A stretch of DNA of 64,000 nt from NCBI RefSeq assembly GCF_900167125.1, contig NZ_FUYC01000006.1, positions 62,001-126,000 on the forward strand, given 5' to 3'. The translations under genes were made by a program, and so were the position numbers. The notes under the pieces were generated by a model that saw only the letters and a list, made by a program, of their open reading frames with translations, was not told the DNA's origin and searched no databases. Below are positions 34,264-42,721 of this stretch, piece by piece. Within the stretch, counting starts at the first letter, position 1. Each line of letters begins with the position of its first letter. Origin of the DNA: Paucidesulfovibrio gracilis DSM 16080 (GTDB taxonomy: Bacteria; Desulfobacterota; Desulfovibrionia; Desulfovibrionales; Desulfovibrionaceae).

Positions 34264-34965
34264 TCAGCCCGTCAATTGCGCCACGGTGTGGCCCAGGGCG
34301 GCAAGTGCTCCGCATATGTCCCAATCCTCGTTGCGACGCGATCCTACTTTGTTGGAAACGCAGCGCAATTCCAAAAACGGTAGCCCCGCGCATAAACAGC
34401 CGTAGGCCAGGGCGAATCCTTCCATGTTTTCCAGGTCCGCCGCATAGGTGCGTCGGAGCATGGCGGCCCGCTCCGAGGTCGTGGTCACACTGGAAACGCT
34501 CAAACTGGCGGCCTGCGGCCATTCGTCGTCCAAATGAAGACCCATGGCAAGCGCGGCCTCGTTCACGTCCAGGTCGATTCTGTCCCAGACCGCACCGCCG
34601 TCAGTGCCCACGTTGGAGTGTTGCGCAAAACCCAATCCTCTCGCGTCCGCCCCTTTTGGGGTCCATAGTCCGTATTCCGGCCAAATTTCACGGCGAACCA
34701 GCACGGCTTGCCGCAACGGGAGCATAACGGGATCAAACGAACCTGCAACCCCGATGTTAATCACCCCCGAAAGGTCCGGCAGGGAAACAGCCCGGCCCAA
34801 GGACCAAGCCGCATTGACCAGCCCCACGCCCGAAACCAAAAGATGCGCGTCCCGCCCGGCCACGGCATGGCCCACGGGAACACCCTGGGGGCAGTCCGGG
34901 AGCGGGCCGAAATCGCGCAACGCGGCCGAAAGCTCTTGGGACGTGGCAGCGGTGAATAAAAGCAT
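34264..34965 (-). CDS. mqnB: Futalosine hydrolase
   Basis: 233 residues of nucleoside-phosphorylase-like fold. INIGVAGSFDP (~70-80) and AADLENMEGFALAYGC (~176-192) are the ribose/base-binding signatures. MqnB removes adenine or hypoxanthine from futalosine in the alternative menaquinone pathway, usual in sulfate-reducing deltaproteobacteria. It precedes the polyprenyl synthase gene by 68 bp. Confidence 0.88.
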   Translation of the reverse strand: MLLFTAATSQELSAALRDFGPLPDCPQGVPVGHAVAGRDAHLLVSGVGLVNAAWSLGRAVSLPDLSGVINIGVAGSFDPVMLPLRQAVLVRREIWPEYGLWTPKGADARGLGFAQHSNVGTDGGAVWDRIDLDVNEAALAMGLHLDDEWPQAASLSVSSVTTTSERAAMLRRTYAADLENMEGFALAYGCLCAGLPFLELRCVSNKVGSRRNEDWDICGALAALGHTVAQLTG

Positions 34966-35140
34966 GCGCTGGTCTCTCTTCCCCCAAAATCTTTATCTGT
35001 CCCAGGCCATTGGCCTGTCGCGGGCCACCACCATGTTTTCGCCGTACGCAACATCGAAAAGTATCCCTTCCCTTCGTGCGGTTCGACCAGTCCGCTCCGC
35101 AGAGGTCTGGCCGGACCCTGACCCCGGCCGCGCCTAGTGC

Positions 35141-35205
35141 GGGACCGGGAAAAGGGATTTCAAAGGGCCGTGGACCCTTTGGCCGCCGCAGGCTTTTCCC
35201 CGTGG
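35141..35205 (-). terminator. Weak hairpin region after the nucleotide-sugar dehydrogenase
   Basis: On the minus strand CAAAGGG-TCCACGG-CCCTTTG is followed by AAATCCCTTTTCC, and a second TTCCCC-ACGGGGAA hairpin lies nearer the gene. Plausible but not strong. Confidence 0.4.
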
Positions 35206-35221
35206 GGAATGAGCAGAATTG

Positions 35222-36544
35222 TTAGAGCCGCCAGTGCAAAAATCCGTGTTCTTTCAGTTCCTCGGGATCAAAGAATCCTTTCACGTCGATGATGATCGGC
35301 TGCTTCTGGTCCCGGAACCAGGATTTGATTTCCTGCAATTCCAGCTCGCGATAGGCGTCGTGGCTGACGCAGAGTACGAGGCAGTCCAGGTCGCGAAGCT
35401 CTTCCAGTTCCGAAAGATCAATGTCGTATTCGCGTTTGGCTTCGTCATGGTCGGCCATGGCGTCGTGGACGAGCATCCGGGCGCCGTATTCCTCGAACTC
35501 ATGGACGATGTCCACGGCTTTGGTATTGCGCAGGTCGGGTACGTTTTCCTTAAAGGTGAGTCCGAGCATGCCGATGCGCGCATTTTTGATCTTTTTATCC
35601 GCGTTGATGAGCCATTTGATGGCGTTTTCCACGATGAATTTGCCCATGGTGTCGTTGATGCGCCGTCCAGCCAGGATGAGCTGGGGGTGCAGGCCCAGGG
35701 CTTGGGCCTTGAAGGTCAGGTAGTATGGGTCCACGCCGATGCAGTGGCCGCCCACCAGCCCGGGCCGAAACGGAAGGAAGTTCCATTTGGTGCCGGCAGC
35801 CTCGAGCACGTTCAGGGTATCAATGCCCATGCGGTCAAAGATGGTGGCCAGTTCGTTCATGAGCGCGATATTCAGGTCGCGCTGGGTGTTTTCAATGACT
35901 TTGGCGGCTTCGGCGGTCTTGATGTCTGCGGCGCGGTAGACGCCTGCCGTGACCACGCTTCCATAGAGTTCGGCGAGCAGATCGGTGGAGGCGTCGTTTT
36001 GGCCGGCAACCACTTTGACGATGGTCTGCAAGGTGTGCTCGCGGTCGCCGGGGTTGATGCGTTCCGGCGAATAGCCCACAAAAAAGTCCTTGCCGCAGGT
36101 AAGGCCGGAATGTTCTTCCAGCAGAGGCACGCAGATGTCTTCGGTGAGACCGGGGTAGACCGTGGATTCGTAGACCACCACGGTACCGGGCTGAAGGTGC
36201 TGCCCCACGGTGGTGCTGGAGCCGCGCACGGGGCGCAGGTCCGGGCTGCGATGGTCGTCAATGGGCGTGGGTACGGCCACGATGATGACGCGGGCTTCGG
36301 CCAGATCCTCGGCCTGATGCGAGTAGCGTACTGTGGCGGATTGCAGGTCGTGCGGCAGCACTTCGTTGGTGCGGTCTTTGCCGTCCTGTAGTTCGCGGAT
36401 GCGCTGCTCGCAGATGTCGAAGCCGATTACGTCGAAATGTCGGGACAGGGCCACGGCCAGGGGCAGGCCGACGTAGCCCAGGCCGACCACGGCAATGGGC
36501 GCTTTCCGGGCTTTGAGTTCGTCAAAGGTGATCAAGGATGCCAT
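35222..36544 (-). CDS. UDP-sugar 6-dehydrogenase (UDP-HexNAc type, TviB/WbpA-like)
   Basis: 440 residues. The Rossmann GLGYVGLP is at 21-28, the middle domain follows, and the catalytic Cys268 lies in GGHCIGVDPYYL. The C-terminal UDP-binding domain starts near 320. The DPYYLT version of the motif and the length favour UDP-N-acetylhexosamine dehydrogenases over UDP-glucose dehydrogenase. It would supply uronic acids for surface polysaccharide. It stands alone, divergent from a DUF2065 gene 60 bp away. Confidence 0.88.
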   Translation of the reverse strand: MASLITFDELKARKAPIAVVGLGYVGLPLAVALSRHFDVIGFDICEQRIRELQDGKDRTNEVLPHDLQSATVRYSHQAEDLAEARVIIVAVPTPIDDHRSPDLRPVRGSSTTVGQHLQPGTVVVYESTVYPGLTEDICVPLLEEHSGLTCGKDFFVGYSPERINPGDREHTLQTIVKVVAGQNDASTDLLAELYGSVVTAGVYRAADIKTAEAAKVIENTQRDLNIALMNELATIFDRMGIDTLNVLEAAGTKWNFLPFRPGLVGGHCIGVDPYYLTFKAQALGLHPQLILAGRRINDTMGKFIVENAIKWLINADKKIKNARIGMLGLTFKENVPDLRNTKAVDIVHEFEEYGARMLVHDAMADHDEAKREYDIDLSELEELRDLDCLVLCVSHDAYRELELQEIKSWFRDQKQPIIIDVKGFFDPEELKEHGFLHWRL

Positions 36545-36604
36545 GAGGGTGACTCCGGGTTATTGCGGATGGACAATCTGGCTCGGCCCGATTAGGGTTT
36601 GACC

Positions 36605-36802
36605 ATGCATATGGATTGGCAATTTCTTTTGGCAGCGTTGGGGCTGGCCCTGGCATTGGAGGGCGCGGCCTATTTTCTCCTGGCCGAGCGACTGCCCCGC
36701 ATGCTGGCCTTGCTCGCGGAGCAGGGACCGGGACTGTTGCGCGGCATGGGCCTGGCGGCCATGGTGCTCGGACTGCTGACGGTCTATCTTGTGCGGGCAT
36801 GA
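36605..36802 (+). CDS. DUF2065 small membrane protein
   Basis: 65 residues with two hydrophobic helices (about 5-25 and 44-63) joined by the ERLPRMLALLAEQGPGLLRGMGL segment typical of the DUF2065/YjeT family. The role is unknown. AGGG seven bases before ATG 36605 decides the start. It is convergent with ubiE (37-bp gap) and divergent from the dehydrogenase. Confidence 0.8.
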   Translation: MHMDWQFLLAALGLALALEGAAYFLLAERLPRMLALLAEQGPGLLRGMGLAAMVLGLLTVYLVRA

Positions 36803-36839
36803 GCCGCACGGCCATGCAGGGCTGGTGCGGAACATGGTG

Positions 36840-37592
36840 TTACTCGGTGGTGGCCGCTTTTTCCGCCACGTGAAGGAACACGATGCCCGAGCACAGCGGC
36901 AGGTGCGTGACCCGCGCAAAGCCTGCGTCGATCATTTCCTGTTCCAGGGTGCGTTCGTCCGGGAAGGCGCGGATGGTATCCGCCAGATAGCGGTACGCGG
37001 CCGCGTCGCCTGAGATGAGCCGACCAATGCCGGGCAGCACCCGGTTGAGATAAAAATTGTAGAGTCCTTTCCAGACCCTCCGGCTTCCGGTTCCGAATTC
37101 CAGTACGCAAAACCGCGCTCCGGGCTTGAGCACGCGCAAGACTTCGCCGTAGGCTTCGGCCCGGGGTTTGATGTTGCGAATGCCAAAGGCGATGGTGGCG
37201 CCGTCCACGCTGTTTGCAGGCAGCGGCAGCCGTCGTCCGTCGGCCTGGACCGGATGGATGCGGCCCGTACGGGAGCCTTTGATTTTTTTTTCGGTGCCGC
37301 GTGCCAGCATGGGCAGGGCAAAGTCCAGGGAAAGGATGCTGTTTTCCGGGTAGCGGCGCAAAAGTTCCGTGGATACGTCCAGGGTTCCGGCAGCCAGGTC
37401 CAGAATGGGACCGTCGCCCACGGGCCTGACGAGCCGGGCCAGCCGGTAACGCCAGACGTAATCCTGCCCGAGGCTGAGCACATGGTTGAGCAGATCATAC
37501 CATGGAGCGATGCGGCCGAACATGTCGGCCACCTTGCGGCCATGAGACGATTCCTCCCCGTTTTGTGGGGGGTAAGCGCGGGTCTGGTCCAT
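36840..37592 (-). CDS. ubiE: Demethylmenaquinone methyltransferase
   Basis: 250 residues. Class I SAM-dependent methyltransferase with the UbiE/MenG signatures FGRIAPWYDLLNHVLSLGQD (~25-45), DLAAGTLDVS (SAM site) and FGIRNIKPRAEAYGEVLRVLKPG. The final step of menaquinone synthesis, fitting mqnB and the polyprenyl synthase a few genes away. Its ATG lies two bases after the stop of a 55-residue gene. Confidence 0.94.
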   Translation of the reverse strand: MDQTRAYPPQNGEESSHGRKVADMFGRIAPWYDLLNHVLSLGQDYVWRYRLARLVRPVGDGPILDLAAGTLDVSTELLRRYPENSILSLDFALPMLARGTEKKIKGSRTGRIHPVQADGRRLPLPANSVDGATIAFGIRNIKPRAEAYGEVLRVLKPGARFCVLEFGTGSRRVWKGLYNFYLNRVLPGIGRLISGDAAAYRYLADTIRAFPDERTLEQEMIDAGFARVTHLPLCSGIVFLHVAEKAATTE

Positions 37593-37594
37593 GG

Positions 37595-37762
37595 TCAGGA
37601 TTGCTCTTGTTCGTCGTCGTACTGGTCCACTGTCCGGCGTACCGCGTTGTAAATTTCTTCAAAATGCTCGCCGAAATTTCCCGGTGAGATGCGTCCCACC
37701 TCGATGAACTTGATGACCACTTCTTTGGCCACTTGCAGCACATTCTTGTCGAGTTTTTCCAT
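37595..37762 (-). CDS. Unknown conserved-looking 55-residue protein upstream of ubiE
   Basis: MEKLDKNVLQVAKEVVIKFI... is predicted helical and amphipathic, with a charged Gln/Glu-rich tail. It has no Cys and no membrane segment. A clear GGAGG ribosome site at 5-nt spacing and a 2-bp gap to ubiE argue for a real, translationally coupled gene. I do not recognise the family. Confidence 0.75.
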   Translation of the reverse strand: MEKLDKNVLQVAKEVVIKFIEVGRISPGNFGEHFEEIYNAVRRTVDQYDDEQEQS

Positions 37763-37932
37763 GTCGCCTCCGTGGGGTCGGGTTGGAAAACCCGCCCGGT
37801 GGGAAATGGTCCTGACCGAAGTGATCAAGAGCGCCGGGCGGGAAAAGCAGAAAGGAACCGAAAGGCCCCTTCCATGTTTTGGGGCTTCGTATCATGAGCC
37901 GCCCTGTTTCGTCGAGCGTTGGGAAGGGCGGT

Positions 37933-37966
37933 AAAAAGGCGCCCGCCGGGAGGTCCGGGGACGCCT
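37933..37966 (-). terminator. Terminator of the hyperacidic-protein gene
   Basis: On the minus strand AGGCG pairs with CGCCT, with an inner CCGG/CCGG stem, followed by TTTTT. It lies 30 bp after the stop. Confidence 0.65.
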
Positions 37967-37995
37967 GAAACAGCATGATGTCGTGCCGGAGCGGG

Positions 37996-40122
37996 CTATT
38001 CGCCCAGCTCCTCGGCCAGAGCCTGAATTTCTTCACGGATGATGCGGGCCGCCTCTTGAGGCACGGTTTTGGCCACTTCATCGCGGATCATTTTTTCAAT
38101 GGTGGCAAGGCGCTGTTCCAGAGCCTCAAAGCGTTGCAGCAATTGAGGATCCGGTCCGGGCGCGGTCTGGGGCTGACGCGACTCCGCATTGATTTCCCCC
38201 AGGAGATTGTTCACATTCACGGAAGGCGGAGTGGGCGCGGGGCGCTGGTCCCCGGTCAGCACAACGGCCATGTCCGTGTTCAGGGGCGGTTCGGTGGCGG
38301 AACGTGCCGAATCTCCTTTGGAAGCAGCTTCGGAGACGTTCAGGTCGTCGAAATCGTCCAGGGCGGCCAGGTCGTCCAATTCGTCCAAGCCATCCAGATC
38401 ATCGAGATCATCGTCCAGGGGCGGAAGGTCGTCATCCAGGTCGGAGACGTCGATGTCAACGCCATCAAGCAAGGACTCCACATCTTCCACTTCGTCGGCG
38501 TCGGAAAGATCGTCAGAAAGTTCGAAATCCGGTTCCGTAATGGGGGCTTCCGGGGAAGCCGGGGCTTGTTCGGCCGGTTCCGGGGTTTTGTCCTGCGGAT
38601 CAGGCAGGGTGTCACCCATGTCTTCCACGGCTTCCTGAGCCTCATCCAGGGTCGCGTCCAAGAGCATTTCCACATCCAGATCGTCAGCGGAAAGGGACTC
38701 GACCGCGTCCGTGGGAGTCGGGGAAGTGATTGGTTCTGTGGGATGAACCTCGGGCGGCTCTGAAGAAGGGGCACGGGGTTGGGCTTTAGCGGGCTTTGGC
38801 TCGCTCGGCTCCTGGGCTGCTGCGGCTTTGGGCTGTTCCGGTTCGAGTTGTTCTGGCTCGAGTTGTTCCGGCTCGGGCGTTGCCGCCGCATCCTCGGTGG
38901 TGTCCGGCATGGCGTCCAGGTCCAGCGGGTCTCCTGAACCGTCATCCAGGTCCACGGAAAGATCCTCGTCCAGGCCGTCGTCCAGATCGCTCATCAATTC
39001 GGCCAAGGCATCGGAATCCTGTTCGGCATGGGCCGTGGTGTCGGTTTCCGGTCCGGTCTCTGTCATGGAGTCCAGATCGAAATCCAGGTCCATGTCCAGG
39101 TCGTCGGATTGTGGTGCATCGGCTGGAGCGGACTGCGGCGCAGCCTGCACCTCGGGAGTTTCCGGTTCGGCTGGCTGCGGCGCTTCGGACACGGCGGCAG
39201 CTTCGGGTGCCTCTTCGTCATCTTCCATCAGGAGCAGGTCGTCCAACTCCAAAATTTCTTCATCCTCGCCCACCGCGTCATCCGAAAGTTCGACGGCCGA
39301 GGGTTCTGCGGAGCCTGTTTGCTCTTCCGGTTCTCCGGGTTCGTCAAGCAGGTCGTCCAGATCCAGTTCTGAAAGATCATCCTCTGCAGCCTGGGAAGGC
39401 ACGTCTTCCGTGTCGTCGTCGGCCAGCAATACCTCGTCCAACAGCAGGTCCACATCATCGGCGGGTTCGTCGGAGCCGGAAGATGCGGGCGTTTCGTCCG
39501 CCATGGGCTGATTGTCCGCGCTGTCCGTTTCGAGCAGGTCGTCCAGGAGCAGTTGATCCTCGTCGTCCTCCAAGGGGGCGGAAGCAGCGGCAGGGGAGCC
39601 ATGGTCTGGCGAATCGGAATCTTCGGAGAGAGGCTCGGCGTCCGGGGGCTGTGTGAACGCTTCTTCCAGCAGCAGCGGTTCGTCGTCCGATTCAAGGGCA
39701 TCGTCCAGAAGCAGGGCGTCGTCGGTTGGGTCGGATTCTTCGTCCCCGTCGAGCATGTCGTCGAGGATCAGGGGGATGTCGTCATCCTGCTTGGTGGTTT
39801 GCCCCTGCACGTCTTCGGGGAGCAAGTCGTTGTCCTGATCGCCGTCGGCGATCATGTCGTCCAGAATCAAGGGAGCGTCGTCTTCGGATTCGGACTCGTC
39901 CACGGAAGAAACCAGATCCGGGAGTTCGTCCTCGGTGGGCGGAGCCAGTTGGTCGTCGTCCGCAGCCAGATCTTCCGAAAAGAGTTCCTCAAGCTCCTGC
40001 TCAAAGGTCATGTCCACACTGGCGGCGTCCAGTCCGTCGGAATGCTCTTCCGCGTCCTCCACCAGTTCGGACAATTCCAAAATGTCATCGGGTGACGAAT
40101 GACCAGGAGTCGCCGGGGGCAT
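37996..40122 (-). CDS. Hyperacidic repeat protein with C-terminal coiled coil, function unknown
   Basis: 708 residues, dominated by Asp, Glu, Leu, Pro and Ala. No signal peptide, membrane helix, Cys or Trp is seen. A short motif of the form [LM]-x-L-[DE]-[DE]-x-[LIF] recurs at about 85, 118, 137, 150, 191, 226, 253, 291 and 486, set in acidic disorder. Residues 415-430 are a (EPEQL)n repeat. Residues 540-595 are a dense Asp-Leu tract. The last ~50 residues (LLQRFEALEQRLATIEKMI...) form a coiled coil. GAGGGAT precedes the ATG. It looks like a disordered scaffold with repeated docking motifs. It lies between cytochrome c3 and the ubiE pair but shares no obvious job with them. Confidence 0.85.
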   Translation of the reverse strand: MPPATPGHSSPDDILELSELVEDAEEHSDGLDAASVDMTFEQELEELFSEDLAADDDQLAPPTEDELPDLVSSVDESESEDDAPLILDDMIADGDQDNDLLPEDVQGQTTKQDDDIPLILDDMLDGDEESDPTDDALLLDDALESDDEPLLLEEAFTQPPDAEPLSEDSDSPDHGSPAAASAPLEDDEDQLLLDDLLETDSADNQPMADETPASSGSDEPADDVDLLLDEVLLADDDTEDVPSQAAEDDLSELDLDDLLDEPGEPEEQTGSAEPSAVELSDDAVGEDEEILELDDLLLMEDDEEAPEAAAVSEAPQPAEPETPEVQAAPQSAPADAPQSDDLDMDLDFDLDSMTETGPETDTTAHAEQDSDALAELMSDLDDGLDEDLSVDLDDGSGDPLDLDAMPDTTEDAAATPEPEQLEPEQLEPEQPKAAAAQEPSEPKPAKAQPRAPSSEPPEVHPTEPITSPTPTDAVESLSADDLDVEMLLDATLDEAQEAVEDMGDTLPDPQDKTPEPAEQAPASPEAPITEPDFELSDDLSDADEVEDVESLLDGVDIDVSDLDDDLPPLDDDLDDLDGLDELDDLAALDDFDDLNVSEAASKGDSARSATEPPLNTDMAVVLTGDQRPAPTPPSVNVNNLLGEINAESRQPQTAPGPDPQLLQRFEALEQRLATIEKMIRDEVAKTVPQEAARIIREEIQALAEELGE

Positions 40123-40150
40123 ACGCTATCCCTCTGATAAAACGTGGTTG

Positions 40151-40178
40151 AAAAAAAAGGGGGCTTATCAGCCCCCTT
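40151..40178 (-). terminator. Terminator of the first cytochrome c3 gene
   Basis: AAGGGGGC pairs with GCCCCCTT (40157-40164 and 40171-40178). On the minus strand eight T follow. Confidence 0.9.
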
Positions 40179-40195
40179 GTACTCTTCAGGCCGTA

Positions 40196-40573
40196 CTACT
40201 TAGTGTGGCAATCGTTGCACTTGGTCGGGCCTTGCTTCATGGCCTTGTGGCAGCCGACGCAGGAGTGCTTGCTCTTCCGCGCATGCCAAGCGCTGTCGAA
40301 AGAATCGGGATTGCGCTTGTTTTCGCGGCTGATGTCGCTGTGACAGTTGGTGCACTTCATGTCGTCGCTCTCACCCATCTTGTGGTGACAGTCTTCGCAC
40401 TTCAAATCGCCATGCACGCTGTGCGAGAACATCAGCGGGGCATACTTCATCTTGTCGCCGGGGAACTTGATCTCGACATCCTCGGCCGGGGCATCGGCAG
40501 CCACGGCGATGGACAGCGTGAAGGCACCCATGAGGGCGACAGCCAAAAGTGTGATGAACAGAGTCCGTTTCAT
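40196..40573 (-). CDS. Tetraheme cytochrome c3
   Basis: 125 residues. The signal peptide is ~1-26 (cut near AVA-ADAP). Four heme sites all have two-residue spacing: CEDCH 59-63, CTNCH 74-78, CVGCH 105-109 and CNDCH 119-123. Extra His residues (His51, His54, His64, His97) can be sixth ligands. Periplasmic electron carrier between hydrogenases or formate dehydrogenases and transmembrane redox complexes. A paralog lies at 53446-53862. The ribosome site is strong. A TTGACA -35 box lies about 80 bp upstream. Confidence 0.95.
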   Translation of the reverse strand: MKRTLFITLLAVALMGAFTLSIAVAADAPAEDVEIKFPGDKMKYAPLMFSHSVHGDLKCEDCHHKMGESDDMKCTNCHSDISRENKRNPDSFDSAWHARKSKHSCVGCHKAMKQGPTKCNDCHTK

Positions 40574-40627
40574 TCTCCTATCTCCTCCTTTTCAACGATG
40601 AAAACCGTTACACTCTTCGAATGCCAG

Positions 40628-40656
40628 CGTTACTCCGAAGCATGGTCCCGTGTCAA
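40628..40656 (-). promoter_or_regulatory. Candidate sigma70 promoter of cytochrome c3
   Basis: Perfect TTGACA on the minus strand (40651-40656), then 17 bp and a poor -10 (GTAACG, 40628-40633), within 80 bp of the cytochrome start. Confidence 0.4.
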
Positions 40657-40817
40657 GCGGAGGAGCGGTTTTCGAACGGCTCGTACCCGCACTATTATTG
40701 ACTTTAACAGGTATTGGAGAAGAATGTCCAGCGTGTTGGGACACAAAGAAGCACTCGCATGAATATCAGGGGGCGTTACGGGATGTTCCCTCGCTTACTG
40801 TCTTGAATTTATATGTT

Positions 40818-41666
40818 TTATTTCCGTTCATCCACAAGGCTGTATTTCCCGGCATAGCCGCGGGGCGTGAGCATGCGCCCCCCTGAAACGCGGGTGGCGG
40901 AATTGCCCACGAGAACAACGGTCTGCATATCCACATCCTCGGGGTGAATCGCGTCCAGCGTGGTCACGGCAACGCTCTGGCCCGGACGCATGGCCCGGCT
41001 CACGATGCCCACGGGCGTATTCGGATTGCGGTGGCGGGCAATGAGTTCCAGCGCCCGGGGCAGATGTGCTGTGCGGCGCTTGGAGCGCGGGTTATACAGG
41101 GCAATGACGAAATCCGCGCTGGCCGCTGCTTCCACCCGCCGTTCAATGAGCGGCCAGGGCGTGAGCAGATCCGAGAGGCTCACCGAGGCAAAGTCGTGCA
41201 TCAAGGGCGCGCCCAGCAGGGCCGCAGCCGCACAGAGGGCCGGAACACCGGGCAGCACCTCCAGGCGTACCGAGTCCAGGGCGTTGCGCGTTTCCAGCAG
41301 TTCCAGCACCAACCCGGCCATGGCGTACACGCCCGGATCACCGCTGGAGACCACCACGGTTTCCCGGCCGGCCAGCGCGGCATCCACGGCCCGGCCAGCG
41401 CGTTCCACTTCGCCGGTCATGCCCGTGGAAATCACTTGCTTGCCTTCAAGCAATTCCGGCTCCAGCAGGCGGATATAGCCTTTGTAGCCCACAATGGTCT
41501 CGGCCCGGGCCAGGGCGTTGCACACGGCCGGAGTCAGGTGGTCCGGGTTTCCGGGACCGAGTCCGGCCACGACGAGACCGCCACCGCCAGCGTGATGCGG
41601 TTGTTGTGGCGCTTGGGCAGAATCAGAGGACCGTTGTTCGCGCTCAGAATCGCGGCGGCTTCGCAT
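40818..41666 (-). CDS. cobJ: Precorrin-3B C17-methyltransferase
   Basis: 282 residues from ATG 41666. A GTG at 41570 would give 250 residues, nearer the usual family length, and shorten the overlap with cbiG from 133 to 37 bp. SAM-dependent tetrapyrrole methylase: VVAGLGPGNPDHLTP (first Gly-rich loop), VVSSGDPGVYAMAG and EVLPGVPALCAAAALLGAPLMHDFASVSLSDLLTPW are diagnostic of CobJ/CbiH. It drives ring contraction at C17 of the corrin. Translationally overlaps cbiG. Confidence 0.92.
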   Translation of the reverse strand: MRSRRDSEREQRSSDSAQAPQQPHHAGGGGLVVAGLGPGNPDHLTPAVCNALARAETIVGYKGYIRLLEPELLEGKQVISTGMTGEVERAGRAVDAALAGRETVVVSSGDPGVYAMAGLVLELLETRNALDSVRLEVLPGVPALCAAAALLGAPLMHDFASVSLSDLLTPWPLIERRVEAAASADFVIALYNPRSKRRTAHLPRALELIARHRNPNTPVGIVSRAMRPGQSVAVTTLDAIHPEDVDMQTVVLVGNSATRVSGGRMLTPRGYAGKYSLVDERK

Positions 41667-42640
41667 ACTGAAGGAACCCCCATATGCTGTTGTACCAGGG
41701 CGGAGGGGGTGGGCGTGGTCACACGGCTCAACCGGTCCGCTGGATAAAATTGTAGAGAAAGGCCGAGTGTGTCGGCGGCTTGCAGCAGCCCTGGCTCATC
41801 GGCTTTGGCTTCGATGCTGGAAAGGTCGGCCAGCGCCGGAATCGCAAGGCCGTGCTCCTGTACCGTGGTACGAAGGAACGTCAATATTTCCTGGGCGGAC
41901 GTTCCCCGGCGGCAGCCCAGCCCGGCGTGCAGGCAGGGCGGATGCAGGGCAAAGGCGTTTTGCGGGGGCGTTGTCCAGTGAATCCATACCCCTGGAACAT
42001 TTGGGTTCCATGCCTCGGGCGTGCGGCAGGGGTGAAACCAATGGGACAGGGGACGCGTCCCCTGCTTGTGGCGGGAAAAAATATCCAGGGGATCGTACAG
42101 TTGCGGGGCTTCGCCTTCCAGCAACAGGGCGTTGACCGCTTTGATGCAGGGGATGTTGGAGGCACGAAGTTCCAGTTTCCGGGCCAGGTCATCCGGGGCG
42201 GGCAGTCCGGCGCAGTCCGTCCCCGTGGTGATCACGGCTTGCGCCCCGGTGAATTCGGCAATGCGCCGGGTCAGGGCATTGGCTCCGCCCAGATGCCCGG
42301 AAAGCAGACTGACGCAGTGTTTCCCGTTCTGGTCCAGCACCACCACGGCCGGGTCCGTGGCCTTGCTTCGAACATGGGGAGCAATGGCGCGCACCGCGAT
42401 GCCCGTGGCGCCGATGAACACATGGGCCGTGCGGGTGTGAAAAATCCGCTGCATGCATTCGTCCAGAGCGTCGAAGGTCTGCACCATGTCCAGGGCGGAC
42501 GTGTCGGCATGGGCAGCCAGCCGTTGCGGCACCCACAGCTCCGCCTTCAAGAACCGGGCGAGTTCAAGGCCCAGGGGCATCCCAAGGCGGCTGAAGGCAA
42601 GGATCGCCGTGGAGGGTGGATTGGCAGCGGGTTCGGGCAT
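41534..42640 (-). CDS. cbiG: Cobalt-precorrin 5A hydrolase
   Basis: 368 residues. Family signatures are HVFIGATGIAVRAIAPHVRSKATDPAVVVLD (~75-105) and SLLSGHLGGANALTRRIA (~112-130). The C-terminal domain carries GLGCRRGTSAQEI (~243-255) and ends in LPKRHNNRITLAVA. It opens the lactone ring and releases acetaldehyde in anaerobic cobalamin synthesis. It follows the M99 peptidase gene by 81 bp, and no cobalamin riboswitch fits in that gap. Confidence 0.93.
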   Translation of the reverse strand: MPEPAANPPSTAILAFSRLGMPLGLELARFLKAELWVPQRLAAHADTSALDMVQTFDALDECMQRIFHTRTAHVFIGATGIAVRAIAPHVRSKATDPAVVVLDQNGKHCVSLLSGHLGGANALTRRIAEFTGAQAVITTGTDCAGLPAPDDLARKLELRASNIPCIKAVNALLLEGEAPQLYDPLDIFSRHKQGTRPLSHWFHPCRTPEAWNPNVPGVWIHWTTPPQNAFALHPPCLHAGLGCRRGTSAQEILTFLRTTVQEHGLAIPALADLSSIEAKADEPGLLQAADTLGLSLQFYPADRLSRVTTPTPSALVQQHMGVPSVCEAAAILSANNGPLILPKRHNNRITLAVAVSSWPDSVPETRTT

Positions 42641-42721
42641 GATCGACCTATAGCGAATCCGGCCCGGTCCCGCCAGTGGCGGGAAAAGAGAGGACGCGGA
42701 ACAGGGCGGCTTGAAAAAAGG

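Noticed and set aside
38828-39511. Ser-rich plus-strand frame of 227 codons
   Set aside because: Antisense image of the Asp/Glu-rich codons of the hyperacidic protein gene (GAC/GAT read in reverse gives Ser/Val).
42641-42721. Possible cobalamin riboswitch before cbiG-cobJ
   Set aside because: The gap is only 81 bp and shows no B12-box-like sequence.
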